NCBI RefSeq assembly: GCF_040802235.1
Contig: NC_133157.1
Coordinates: 87,530,001-87,594,000 of the forward strand
Origin: Manis javanica
Lineage: Eukaryota > Chordata > Mammalia > Pholidota > Manidae
Reading direction: 5' to 3'
Length of the DNA: 64,000 bases
The position numbers and the translations under genes were made by a program. Of this stretch, positions 1 through 11,689 are shown in pieces (the stretch's first letter is position 1; every line of letters starts with the position of its first letter). Under the pieces are notes generated by a model, which was not told where the DNA came from, made no database searches, and saw nothing but the letters and a program-made list of their open reading frames with translations.

Positions 1-655
1 TAATACATTGCTGAATTTGGCTTCAGGGCATTTGTTTAAGATTTCTGCATCTATGCTCTTGAGTAACATTGGCCCCTAACTTTTCTTACATTCTTGTCTG
101 GTTGTGGTAGTAAGGTGTTTATAACCACACCATCATATTGGTGTATGTTCCTTCATTTGCTATTTTATGGGAAAAAAGTAATGTAATATTTTAATTATTT
201 TTCCTGAATGTTTGGCTGAACTAAAGTCTTAGTTTTTAGGGAGATATTAAACAATTGACTCTCTATTGTTTATAGGATTATTTAGGCTATTTATTCCTTA
301 TTCATTATCGGCAAGATATAATTTTTCCTTTTAAAAATTTGTTCACTTGGCTAAACATTAAGTGTATTGGTACAGTTTTGTTTCTATCACTTATACTTTC
401 ATATTCAAAATATTGTATTAGATTCTTTAGTTTCTTCTTCTTGGTCTTAATTTTGCCAGATCTGTTCACTTGTGCTAACTTTTCAGAGTAGTGATTTCTG
501 AAGTTTTAAATTATCTCTAGTGCTTTTGTTGGTTTGTTTTCTACTGTATCAATTTCAGGTACTTATTACTCCCTTCTCTTCCGCCTGCTCTCTTTGGTTT
601 GTTTTCCCATATATTCTTAATTTGGATTTTTGTATCACTTAATTTTCAGTCTTCG
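1..655. other. AT-rich flank, no gene recognised
   Basis: AT-rich, T-rich sequence with no convincing exon, RNA gene or repeat that I can name. It ends abruptly at the GC-rich block that starts near 660. Confidence 0.5.
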
Positions 656-659
656 TCCT

Positions 660-1445
660 TTTTTAATCCAAGCTATGCCCGCCCCCTGACAAAACAGACG
701 GGATTGGATGGTCCAATCAGACTGCTGTGGGGCGGGGCTCTGCTCCGCGCCCAGCCCTCTTCAGCGCCGCCGGCGCCGCGGCAGCGCTGTGCTTGCAGGC
801 TCCGCGCCGTAACCCCGTTCCACGGGGTTCCCCGCGCACCCGCGCCGCCGAGGGTCTGTGGGCCGATCCCACGGTCGGCAAGCGTCAGCACCGCCGTCCG
901 CTCCGCAGGCCAGTGCGGGCGGCTACCGGGGAGGACCTAGCGGGCGAGGCCGTCCGCGCAGGAGCCAGGCCAACCCGCTCTAGCCCGGAGTCGCGGAGGC
1001 GGCAAGCGCCGGGAGTCGCCCCGCAAACGCGTGCAGGCGCGGAGGAGGACCCGCCTGCCTCCGCGGACGTCCGCCCCGCAGCCACAGCGAGTCAGACGTG
1101 CTCTGACCTTGCCAGCCCCGACAGGCCCCACGGCCGCCCCGGCAGGAGCGCCGTCCGCGAGGGCAGGCCGCCCGCGGGCCTCCGGGAACGTGGCGGCGTC
1201 CCTGACGTCCCCCAGGGGGCGCTGCAGCACCGAGCGCTCCGAGGCCGGCGGCGTGACACTCTGCGCAGGTGCGGTGCCGAGCCCGCCGCCCCGGGCTCCT
1301 GGAGCGCCGCCGCCGGGGAAGGCCCGCGGGAACCCGTGCCTGGTGGCCCGCGCGGGGTGCTGAGCAGGCAGCAGGGCCACGTCGCGACCACCTCAGCTGC
1401 AGGCCGAGGGCAGGCGCGCAGGACCTCCCGGCGGACCTTGTGTAC
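660..1445. promoter_or_regulatory. CpG island with promoter-like left edge
   Basis: About 0.8 kb of very GC- and CpG-rich sequence. The left edge has a CCAAT box (713-717), an inverted CCAAT (near 702) and a GC box (729-738), the usual make-up of a TATA-less mammalian promoter. Long reading frames cross the island on both strands, but they are compositional: proline, arginine and alanine runs with no domain. The associated transcript is not recognisable. It could be the first exon of a gene or lncRNA, or an orphan island. Confidence 0.6.
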
Positions 1446-1480
1446 AGCATCTCCAAGTCCCAGCGTACAAGCTGAACACT

Positions 1481-1512
1481 GTGTGTGTGTGTGTGTGAGT
1501 GTGTGTGTGTGA
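1481..1512. repeat. (TG)n microsatellite
   Basis: Alternating TG dinucleotides with one AG interruption, directly at the 3' edge of the CpG island. Confidence 0.9.
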
Positions 1513-2214
1513 ACAGGGGAATGGATGAATGTGTGTTAAAGCTAATGTGACCAGAGCAATTATCAATTTATAAAAATTCAATTAACAACAGATCTTGAGA
1601 TTACCTATAAGATAAGTAATACTTACATGAACAAAAAAGTGACCATATACGTGAGGAGAAAGCATTGTGTTCATACTATGGGCTAAATAAATTTTCTTCC
1701 ATCAAAAGAAAACTTACAAAGAGCAACAGTATCGATTGGCCTTCGTTACAGCAAGGTTTCTCAGCCTTGATGCAGTTCCACCTGGGTTCAGATGGTGCTT
1801 TGCTGGAAGGGCACCTTGTCCTGCGTGTCACAGGACGTTTAGCATCATCATACGCTCGGTGAGGCCACCCCAACCTCTAGTTATGACAACTGGAAACCAA
1901 TACGAAAATTGGCCTGAGTCAGAACAGAGTAAGTGGAATATTGTCACTTGACATTTGAAGGAAAATAGATTTGAAAATCCATACACAGAATAACACTTCT
2001 TGGTTTCATGTTTCAATTGATCTCCAGAGAAACAGTAACATTTAAGTCAAGAACAGCTGATTCCATGTTTTTGTGGATTGTGCCAATTTCAGCATTTACA
2101 TTAAGGGAGCAAAGCAAGAGGGAGTCCCGGGGGTGCAGTGGTAGCAGATGGCATTCTAGAAACTGGTCATAAGTCCCTTATATTGGGCATATTCTTAGGC
2201 TGATAAGAGAAAAT
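1513..2214. other. Intergenic, nothing recognised
   Basis: Mixed-composition sequence without a supported gene. Short open frames here are on the scale expected by chance. Confidence 0.4.
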
Positions 2215-2640
2215 TTACAAGGACAGCAACCTAGCGGGTGGCTCCACTCTGTCTCGCACGCCTCCCTCCTCAACAGAAACAACACTGCAAGGACAGTAAT
2301 TTAGGAGGTGGCTCCCCTCTGCCCCGCCCCCCTCCTCAACCCAAACAAACAAAAAAAACACTCCCTTGGTTTCCCCCAGCACTGGGTCCCAAGGTTTGCT
2401 CCCCAAACTCCCTCCCCCTTGCCTGCTCGCTTGCTGTGTACGTAGGAATGTTACAGATAAGGAAGCAGAAAGGTATAAATTTGCTCCCTTTTCCTCTGTG
2501 TTCGGGGCTCAGACTTTTTGGGAGATTACTCCCCTCTGAGCCCGCAGGTGTGAAATAAAGCCTCAACACTCCAAGACCTCCGAGTGCCGCTTGGTTTTTT
2601 CCGTCAGTGATCCAGTCCAGGCTTTTTTTTCAGTATTTTC
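2215..2640 (+). mobile_element. Solo LTR-like element with U3 repeats
   Basis: The arrangement is that of a retroviral LTR: a TATA-like box (2473-2480), then about 80 bases later an AATAAA poly(A) signal (2554-2559) and a T-rich U5-like end. The upstream part contains two imperfect copies of a roughly 65-base unit (about 2218-2284 and 2285-2350), each with a GGTGGCTCC core, like the tandem enhancer repeats of gammaretroviral U3 regions. No internal retroviral sequence is attached, so it reads as a solo LTR. The family is not named and the edges are approximate. Confidence 0.55.
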
Positions 2641-5600
2641 TGTAACAAGGTAAGTGGAAGAAAGAGCCTTTTCCCTAAACATCAGACCCTAAGTGTCCTG
2701 TCACAGACTTTGAAGAGCTATTTTAACTAATTAAATAATATCTGCTGGTTTTAGGAGTCAAAATTCAGAGCAACAGGAAGAAAACTGTGATATGATCAGA
2801 AATAGACAGGCCTTTTCTGTGTTAAGACTGACCTGAAACTGAGTGTTATTCCAAGGAGATAGTGGATAAAAAGACCTGGGGCAGCTGCTTGGCATCACTG
2901 ACATGGGCCTGTGGTTTTCTATCTCAGCTCCCCAACATCAGATACTGTTTTCCTCTTTACTATATCAGAAGTTAGTTGTTTTGAGGCAAGAATAGACCAT
3001 CTGATCTGCGTCCAGTTCGATAGCACAACAGAAAAACCAAACCTTAAACATTTCTCTGGTGACAGTTTCGATTTTTTCTGGTGACACCCAGTCCCTGAAG
3101 AAAAATGTAGTTTCTGTTGAACCAGTATTTTCCAGTTCTTTCAAAATGATGTCCAAGAGACATAATATGTTTGAATAGAATTACTCAGGTCTGGGTATTT
3201 TGATATTGGCCAAATAAGGGAAAAATATATATTATTAAGAAAACACTTTAATATCCAAATTGGAGGTTTAGAAAAATTTGAATAGTTCATGTTAGCGTTT
3301 TGGATTGAGTATTCCAAATTAATCCAATACTACTATGACAAATGGATTCTGAGATTTTTTTAAAAGATGACACCCCACTTTAGAATATTTTGAATGTTCA
3401 GAGATAGGGTTTCCTGAGTCATTAATCATACTTCGTTTTTTAAGATTTGTGTTAAATAAAAATAAATCAAACTGAACATTTTAGTCTAACCAAGGAAAAT
3501 GTTATCCTAAGTGGTAAAGACTTGCTGTCTGTGAATAATAGAAAGTGAACTGATAACATTCACTGTATATTGTGAGGAAAAAAAATCAGTTTTTCACAGA
3601 CATGAAAATGTTCAGAGCTATATATATGACATTTTAAAAACCTATTTTTCTATCTTCAAAATGTTATTTCTAGGATGTATTTTTTATTGGCGTTTGTGCA
3701 AATGCTTTTGCAGTTTTGAAAATGATAAAAACTGGATTGTAAGCGAGGTTCCCTGAGGACATCCTCCAGATGTGTAAAAGGCGCTGTGATCAGGGTAACG
3801 TCGGTCTTACTCACCCTTAGCTGCCCTCAGCCTCACATCTTTATACAAGACTGGCTGTCAGTATTTAAAATGATCGAGAATTATTTTTTTTAAAAAATGG
3901 AGAAATTTTGTAAAACAAAAATCATGCCTTTATAATTTTAGCAGCCACCAGATACATCTTGATATATGGTAGGAAATCAAACATTTTAATAAACAGAATC
4001 AATGACCAGGAAGAAAAAAATAAACAAAACCAGTGATTAGGAAGGAAAAAATAATAATGGCTATGTCCTCTGTCATCAGTGAAAGTCCAGATTTGTTATA
4101 CTCCGTTTTGTGTGCCAAGGGCGTAATCTGCAATCAGATTTCATTATAGGCCTTTGAAAATAATTGTTCATGTTTGCTTAAGTTTCTCCCTTATTTCCTG
4201 TTTTTTTTCTTTCCTTAGAACATGTACAGCGTACCTATACCTTAATGATGTAGCTACTGAAAAAAAATGTGCGTATCAAATACCAAGCCTACTTTTGGTT
4301 CCATTTTGGGTTTAAACACCAGATTTGAAAAATTAAAGTCAAATTTCAAATCACCCAGTTGGAGAATTTGCAGATATATATTTTAAAAATAGCTTTTTTT
4401 TTTTTTTTTTCCTAATTCTATCTTAGAGAAAGAGATTTTAATGGTATTTTAAAGCAACATATTGTGATCAGGTAAGAGACTTAAGTACCATGTTTTGGGG
4501 GAAATACAGAGGCAGGTAGAAGCCCACTTTCTGTGATTTCAGCAGGTGACTTAGACCAGAGAGCATGGGAAGGGGTAGTAAAGGACAGAGAAGGCCCCAG
4601 GCCATCAGTTTACACTTTGACTTGCCTTTGCGGTGGTGTTGAAGGCTTCTGTACAGAAACTACTGTGGATTAGTATTTATAATCTGAGAAAGTCTTGACT
4701 AAGAATCCTTAAGTCCACTGCTGCATTCCAGCAAATTCTATCAGAGTTACGGTATCCAAATTAGGTTATTTTGTATGGTTTTTGTTTTGTTTTGCATGAA
4801 AACTGTGAACCACAGAAATTTACCACTTAGTCCTTTTGTTGCTAGGAGGAAAAAAAAGTCCAGCTATCTTCCAGTCAAAACATACTTGAGATTTCCGTGT
4901 TAACTAGACTGTTGCGAGCTCAAGCTGGCAGTAATATTAAATATTTCATTTTTAAGTACTCTGAAGTATTAGTCTTGCAGTAAATAAAAGCTCTGAAAGA
5001 GATTGAGCTCATAAGATAGGGTTGCATTTCAACAGGTCTTTAACTGAGGCAGTTCAGAAATATACTCAGTTCTCTTAAATGGTACATGATGTGAATAGAA
5101 TCAAGTTCTGTAGCTGAATTGTTATGCTGCTGCTCAGATGTTGGCATGGGTACTATGCATAATTTAAATAGCTGAGATGTTAAACATTAAGTCTAAAATA
5201 TAAAGGATGAAATATGCCTATATTGAAACCCTGTTTTGAGACACCTCTGGATATAAAAGCTTTATTATTCCCTCCTGTATGTGACTTTTCATAATAAATA
5301 CACAGTGTATTTTAAGTGGTCATGTGGGGAGGGTCTCTAGCCTACCTCCTGTGTCACAAAGCTGGCAGAATTTTTAATTTACAGACAACACGGTCTGCAT
5401 TTACAAATGTCTTTGCTCATTTTATGTACGTAACAAAATTCTGCTGATATTCATTAACCAAATCCCACGCAGAAGAAGACATTTAGGATATATTCAGTTT
5501 TTCTGGGAATACATCTTAATTTGGGCGACCACCTTCCTATTATGCATTTATTTGATTCTCTGAAAGTTAATGTTGTGGGTAATCATGTAAATGTTTATGG

Positions 5601-5818
5601 AAAAAACTACTGAAGTGATTCCATTAGTATTATGTTCTAATACTTGGAGAATAACCTTCATATTTATATATTTCTTTGTTTTCCGGTACAATTGTAAATC
5701 CAGGAAATGTGTTCTTTTACAAAAACTAAGTTTTTATTGTAATGTATTTGTAACAATGCAAAGGTGAATCTTATACATGTTCAATAAAAATCGTATCTTA
5801 AAAGTAAAAAAAAAAAAC
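2641..5818 (+). pseudogene. 3'UTR-like retrocopy candidate
   Basis: About 3.2 kb of AT-rich, non-coding sequence ends with AATAAA (within 5781-5788), about 20 bases, and then an A12 run (5807-5818). This is the pattern left when a polyadenylated mRNA is reverse transcribed into the genome. Other AATAAA-like signals occur inside (for example near 5292). No coding part is seen, so it would be a 5'-truncated copy of a long 3'UTR. I could not identify the parent gene. The alternative is a genuine 3' terminal exon with a genomic A-run. Confidence 0.35.
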
Positions 5819-6800
5819 ACATTACATTAAATTTACCATCTTACCTATTATTTTCTATTAAGGTATCATTGATATACACTCTTATGCAGGTTTCACATGA
5901 ACAACATTGTGGTTACTACATTCGCCCATATTATCAAGTCCATCTTACCCATTTTTATGGTTCAGTAGTGTTAAGTATATTCACTCTACTGTGCCACAGA
6001 TCTCTGGGGCTTTGTCATCTTGCAGCACGTGACAAGTCTATAGCATTAAGCAATAATCCCCTCTGCCCCTAGCCCTCGGTAACTACCTCTCTACTTTCTC
6101 CTTCTATGGTTGTGACTGCTTGAGGTATTTCACATCAGTGGAATCATACAGTATTTGTCCTTTTGTGCCTGGCTTGATTCATTAGCATAATATCCTCCAT
6201 GTTCATCCATGTCTTAGCATGTGGCCAGGCTCCCTTCTTTTCTAAGGTTGAATACTAATCCATTGCCTGTCTGTATCATATTTTCTTTATCTGTTCATCT
6301 GTTCACAGACATTAGGGTTAGTTTTATCTCTTGGCTATTGTGAATAATGTTGCCATGACCATGACACTACTTTATGTGCTTCTGGATATTTACCCAGAAT
6401 TAGAGTTGCTAGATGGCGTGGTAACTTTATTTGTAATTATCTGAGGAACCTACATACTGTTTCCTGTATGGCTGCACCATTTAACATTCCCACCACAGTG
6501 TATAAGGGTTCCAAGATTTCCCGCATCCCTGTGAACATACTATTTTCTGTTCTTTTCATAGTGTCCATCCTGATACATATGAGGTGGTAGGTATGTGGTT
6601 TTGGTTTGTATTTACCTAATGATGAGTGATATTCAGAATCTTCTCAGATACTTATTGGGCCGTTTGCATATCTTCTTTGGAGAATTGTCCATCCAGTCCT
6701 TTGCCTATTTTTTAAATTGGATTACTTTGCTGTTGAGTTGTAGAAGTTCCTTATATATGCCTTATATATCCTTAAAATCTTTAGCAAATCCCAAAAAGTG
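5819..6800 (-). mobile_element. Old L1 3' end, antisense
   Basis: Read on the minus strand this matches the layout of an L1 3' part: C-terminal ORF2 remnants followed by the 3'UTR. The plus strand shows the typical reverse-complement phrases around 6170-6420 (region of the conserved tail of ORF2). It is heavily mutated, with no ORF longer than about 70 codons, so it is an old 5'-truncated insertion. Confidence 0.7.
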
Positions 6801-6989
6801 GAGAGACAGGTGAAAACAGAGAATCACAGCCCTCTGCAAGCAAAAGTAGATTCTGGACCCTCATAGGAACACTTCAAGTATAATTGACCAATTGCTGAAA
6901 AGTAAATGAGAACAAGCTTGAGAGATTAAAACCTCTAGGCAGCCTTAAGGGAACCTATACCCTTTCGTAAGTTTCAAGTGCACTTTTAA
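6801..6989. other. Short unassigned spacer between L1 fragments
   Basis: No gene. A stretch near 6935-6975 weakly resembles the sequence just after the next L1 (about 9820-9865), as if an older repeat had been split by the L1 insertion. This is a by-eye resemblance only. Confidence 0.3.
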
Positions 6990-9815
6990 TGAGTTGTACT
7001 TGTATTTTATGAAGTAAGAGAAAATCTGAATAGACTGATTACTAGTAAGGAGAATGAATCAGTAATCAAAATCCTCCCCACAAATAAAAGTTCAGGACTG
7101 GATGGCTTCACTGGCAAATTTTATTCAACATTCAAAGAAGAATTAATGCTAATATTTTTCAAATTCTTCCAAAAAACAGAAGAGGGAGAATACTTCCAAA
7201 TTCATTTTATGATGACAGCATTACACTGATAACAAACTCAGACAAGGACACCACAAGAAAAGAAAACTACAAGTCAGTAATCCCTGATGAACACAGCTAC
7301 AAAAACCTTCTATAAATTGTAGCAAACCAAATTCAACAGTACAGTAAAAGGATCATATATCATGATCAAGCGGGATTTTTTCCAGGGATGCAAGAATAGT
7401 TCAACATCTGCAAATCAATCACTGTGATAAACCATGTTAATAAAATAAAGGATAAAAATTATATGATCCTCTCAACAGATACAGAAAATATACTTGACAA
7501 AATTCAACATCTGCTTATGATAAAAACTCTCAACAAAGTGGGTATACAGGGCATGAACCTCAATAAATAAAGCCATCTATAACTAGCCCACTGCTAACAT
7601 CTTACTCAATGGTTGAAAGCTTGAAAGCTTTTCCTTTAAGATCAGGACATGATGCCCACTTGAACAGCTTTTATTCAACATACTGTTGGAAGTTCTACTT
7701 ACCAGAGCAAATAGGCAACACAAAAAAATAAAAGGCATCCAAACTGGAAAGGAAGAGTAAAACTGTCACTATTTACAGATGACATATATATGCAAAACCC
7801 TAAAGACTCCACCAAAAACGCATTAGAACTCATAAATGAAGACAGTAAAGTTGCAGGAAAAGAATCAATACATGAAAAACGGTGGCATTTCTATACATTA
7901 CAAGCTATCAGAAAGAGAAATCAAGAAAACAATCCTATTTACAACTGCATCAAAAAAGAATAAAATACCAAGGAATAAATTTGACCAAGGAGGTAAAAGA
8001 CCTGTATGCTGCAAACTATAATGCATTGATGAAATAAACTGGGGTTATTCACAAATAAATGCAGTTATTCCATGCTCATAGATTGGAAGAATTCATATTG
8101 TTAAAATGTCCATACTCCCCAAAGCAGTCAGCTATCGAATTCGGTACAATCTCTATCACAATACCAATGGCATTTTTTTCACAGAAAGAACAAACAATCC
8201 TAAAATTTGTATGGAATCACAAAAGACCCTGAATAGCCACAGCAATCTTGAGCAAAAAGAGCAAAGCTATCATAGACCTTGATTTCAAACTATATTACAA
8301 AGCTATAGTAATCAAAACAGTATGGCAGTGGCATAAAAATAGACATATAATTAATGAAACAGGATGGCAGTCCATAAACAAATCCACATATACATGGTCA
8401 CTTAATTTATGACCGAGGACCTATGAATGCACCACGGGCAAAGAACAGACTCTTCAATAAGTGGTGCTGGGAAAACTGGACAGCCACATGGCAAAGATGA
8501 AACTGGACTACTATCTCAGACCATACACAAAAATTAACTCAAGATGGATTAAAGACTTGAATGTAAGACATGAAATTATAAAACTCCTAGAAGAAAACAG
8601 TAAGTGTCTTGACACGGTCTTGGTAGTGATTTCTCGGATATGACTCCAAAAGCAAAGGCAACTAAAGGTAAAAGAAACAAGCAGGATGACATCAAACTTG
8701 AAAAATCTTCCGCACAGCAAAGGAAGTCAGAAAATAAAAAGGCAACCTGCTGATTGGAAGAAAAAATTTGCCAATCATATATCTCATAAGGGGTAAATAT
8801 CCAAAACATATAAATACCTCATACAACTCAATAACAAAGCCCCCCCCCAACAATTCAATTACAAAATAGGCAGATCTGACAGACATTTCTTCAAAGAAGA
8901 CATACAGATGGCCAACAAGTACATGAAAAGGTACTCAACATCAGTAATCATCAGGGGAATGTATCTCAAAACCATAATGAGGTATCACCTCATACGTCAC
9001 ACCTGTTAGAATGGTTATTATCAAAAAGACAAGAAATAACAAGTCTTGTGCACTGCTGATGGGAGTGTAAATTGTATAGGCATATGGAAAACAGAATGGA
9101 GGTTCCTTCAAAAATTAAAAATGGAAGTACTATATGATCCAGCAATTTCACGTCTTGGTATTTATCCAAAGAAAACATTAACACTAGTTTGAAAAGGTAT
9201 CTGTATTCCCATGTTCACCGCAGTATTATGTACAATAACTAAGACAGGGAAACAACTTAAGTGTCCAACCATGCATAAACAGATACAGAAGATGTGGTAC
9301 ATATATTCAATGGAATACTATTCAGACATAAAAAGAATGAAATCTTGCCATTTGTGACAACACGGATGAACATTGAGGGCATTATGCTGAGTGAAATGTC
9401 AGAGAAAGACAGATGCTGCATATATCACTTACATGTGGAATCTACAAAACAAAACAAAACAACTTCACAGATAGCTATCAATCTGTGAATTTGTTTTGTT
9501 TCACAGGGTGAAATGGGTCCAGGGGGGTCAAAAAGTACAAACTTTCAATTATAAATAAGTCATGGGGATATAATATACAGCATGGTGACTAAGTTAATAA
9601 TACTGATTTATGTATTTCAAAGTTGCTAAGAAAATAAGTATGAAATGTTTTCATATAATAAAAATGATTTTATAACTGTGTAGAGGGATGGGTGTTTAAT
9701 TAGACTTAATGTAGTGATCATTTCCTAGTATATCAAAATATCACATCATTAAATTGTACACCTGAAACTAATACAGTGCTAAATGTCAGTTATACCTTAA
9801 TTTGATAAATTAGAT
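6990..9815 (+). mobile_element. L1 fragment, ORF2 RT to 3'UTR
   Basis: Plus-strand L1 beginning in the ORF2 reverse-transcriptase region and running through the C-terminal region to the 3'UTR near 9810. Recognisable blocks include the RT palm (about 7075-7560), the downstream domain (7950-8640) and the terminal ORF2 part (9290-9480). Frameshifts and stops are frequent. It lies tail-to-head against the antisense L1 fragment on its left. Confidence 0.8.
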
Positions 9816-10355
9816 TAAGAAACCTCCCCTTAGGTCACCTTAGGGAATCCAGTACACTTTCCTGAGTTTTACCTGGGGGAGTCCTATCAGGGTAAAAGGA
9901 GGAGAAAAGCGCCCTCCTGTTTCCAGCAGGAAGAGGTAAAAAGCTACTCTTTTGAAATGAGCCTAGAACACTCTGCTCTCCTTAAGAACATCCTGACCTG
10001 GAGGGAAATTTGTTAATTAAAGCCTAAACAACAGAGGGGAAGGGATATACTGAACAACTTCCCCCTATAGTCTTTCTGTCTCCTTTATGGGAGAGGAAGG
10101 AAGCTGAAAAAGCACTTGTGAGGGTCACAGCCCAGGAAAACAGGTTCGCTAAGAGACCATGGCTAATTATAGGAGTACGGGGTACTTCGTCTATTCCCGC
10201 ACCTTACCTCCACGTCAACAGGACACTTGTATAAGAACAGGGATTGCAGACCAAAGAATTGCAAACCCCAGATGCTTTCTAAGGAGTCTCCAGGGATACC
10301 CAAGTGCAACAGGGAGAGAAACAAAAACGACACCCGATGTAATTTTAGCTTTTGA
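9816..10355. other. Unassigned sequence
   Basis: No gene or named repeat that I can support. The open frame that crosses 10159-10641 gets its length mainly from the GC-rich block to the right. Confidence 0.35.
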
Positions 10356-10359
10356 TACC

Positions 10360-10610
10360 ACCGCGAGGTCGCCTTGGTCTCCCAGTGCGCAACGACTGGA
10401 ACTCCGTGCTCCCCCTCGAGTCCTAGCAGCTGCTCCGCGCGCCCCCGCGCCGGCCAGGGCCCCGGCGTTTCTACGGAAACACGATGCGCGGCCACGCCAG
10501 CAAAGCTGGAGTCGGCCAGAGCGTGGGAGGGCGCCCGAAGGGCAAAGCCGCGAGGGGGCGCCAGGGCCGTGCCGCCGCGCTCACTGCCCGTTCCTGCTCC
10601 CGCTGTATCT
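10360..10610. promoter_or_regulatory. Small CpG-rich block
   Basis: About 250 bases dense in CpG (many GCGC and CGCG words) in an otherwise CpG-poor area, 130 bases upstream of the ERV-A 5' LTR. No exon, start codon context or splice donor is convincing. It could be a small orphan island or part of an unrecognised retroelement. Confidence 0.4.
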
Positions 10611-10736
10611 GTGCCTTATTTGCTTTAAACACACCTCTTAGGCTGAGAGTGTGATCACAAGGGGGACTGTTAAAACAAGAAAGCCCCAAATGAAGTCATT
10701 TGCCACCCACCTCACAACAGCAAAGCAAGACAATTA

Positions 10737-10740
10737 GTTT
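10737..10740. repeat. Left target-site duplication of ERV-A (GTTT)
   Basis: GTTT directly precedes the 5' LTR and recurs at 25302-25305 directly after the 3' LTR. A 4-bp duplication is typical of gammaretroviral integrase. Confidence 0.75.
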
Positions 10741-11226
10741 TGTTAGGAAAGAGTATAAAACCCAAATGTGATTTATTCCCACTAGGATGTTTAAACATTT
10801 TAACAGTATTAACAAAGGGCCACGTGGTGGAAGCTGCTTGAGCTGAGAGTGGGGGTGGGGAAATTGATAAGGGCCTGGCAATACCTGTTTGAGTTTCTTT
10901 GAACCTACCACTAAGAATAAGACATGTAAAGGAAAGATGTAACAAGCTTAGGTGACGTCCGGGGAAGACTGTGAACCCTGTAGTACTCAGCCAATGAGGA
11001 ACCAGGGGAGGGACTCGCGCACTAGGAGATAAATTATTAGCGCCAAACTCCCCAGGTGTTTGATCTTGCACCAGACACCTGATCTTGCAAGATTGTCATT
11101 AAAGCCTCGCTCCGCTTGTTCTCTTTGTCTCTGTCTTGCAAGATTGTCATTAAAGCCTCGCTCCGCTTGTTCTCTTGGTCTCTGTGTCCATTTATTGAAT
11201 TTGGACCAGTGAGTGTGTTTCTCACA
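10741..11226 (+). repeat. ERV-A 5' LTR
   Basis: Begins with TG and ends with CA just before the primer site. The poly(A) signal is the ATTAAA variant, present twice (11098-11103 and 11149-11154) because a 51-bp unit is tandemly duplicated (11084-11134 and 11135-11185). The 3' LTR holds only one copy of this unit, so the duplication happened in this LTR after integration, unless the 3' LTR lost one copy. Confidence 0.85.
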
Positions 11227-11229
11227 ATT

Positions 11230-11247
11230 TGGGGGCTCGTCCGGGAT
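11230..11247 (+). promoter_or_regulatory. ERV-A primer-binding site, tRNA-Pro
   Basis: TGGGGGCTCGTCCGGGAT, the complement of the 3' end of proline tRNA, three bases after the LTR. It is identical to the site in ERV-B. Confidence 0.92.
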
Positions 11248-11608
11248 CCTCTTGCCTGTGCGAGGTGGGGGCCCAAGCGGAGTGGGCAGACACGTCCCAC
11301 CCGGCTTTGGGCGGCCCGCTGTGTTTGGGCGTCTCACCTTCGCACAGAAGCTGAGGGGAGACCCGAGACCGTTGTGCGGAGACAGCGTGACCGACGCAGG
11401 GGAGCAAAAGCGGGCACCGCGGCAACCAGGCAACCTCGTGCACGAGCCAAGGTAGAAAAATTGGGCTGTAAGTACTGCCTTGGTGGTTGGGCATTTTCAG
11501 AGGTCGAGTGTGTGTAGCTGAGACGTATAATCTCAGAGTGTGTGCAAGAAACTTCCATTACGGGGGGCTGAGTACACAGGGAACTCAGACACAGGGACCT
11601 CTTGAAGG

Positions 11609-11686
11609 ATGGGAAACACAAATTCTAGGCCTAGGGAAGCAGAGAAAGGGAACCAGATGAGCTCCCTTGGAATACCCCCCAGATAG
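11609..11686 (+). pseudogene. ERV-A gag start remnant
   Basis: An ATG followed by GNTNSRPREAEKGNQ opens a 25-codon frame that ends in TAG. A myristoylatable glycine after Met and the position about 360 bases after the primer site suit a gag matrix start. The sequence beyond is too decayed to follow, although gag-like words continue to about 11800. Confidence 0.5.
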
Positions 11687-11689
11687 CCT

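Noticed and set aside
727..1512. 261-codon frame over the CpG island
   Set aside because: Composition only: no domain, no good start context, equally long frames on the other strand, and the end is translated TG repeat.
10159..10641. 160-codon frame next to ERV-A
   Set aside because: Half of its length comes from the CpG block. The N-terminal part shows no similarity that I recognise and there are no splice sites supporting an exon.
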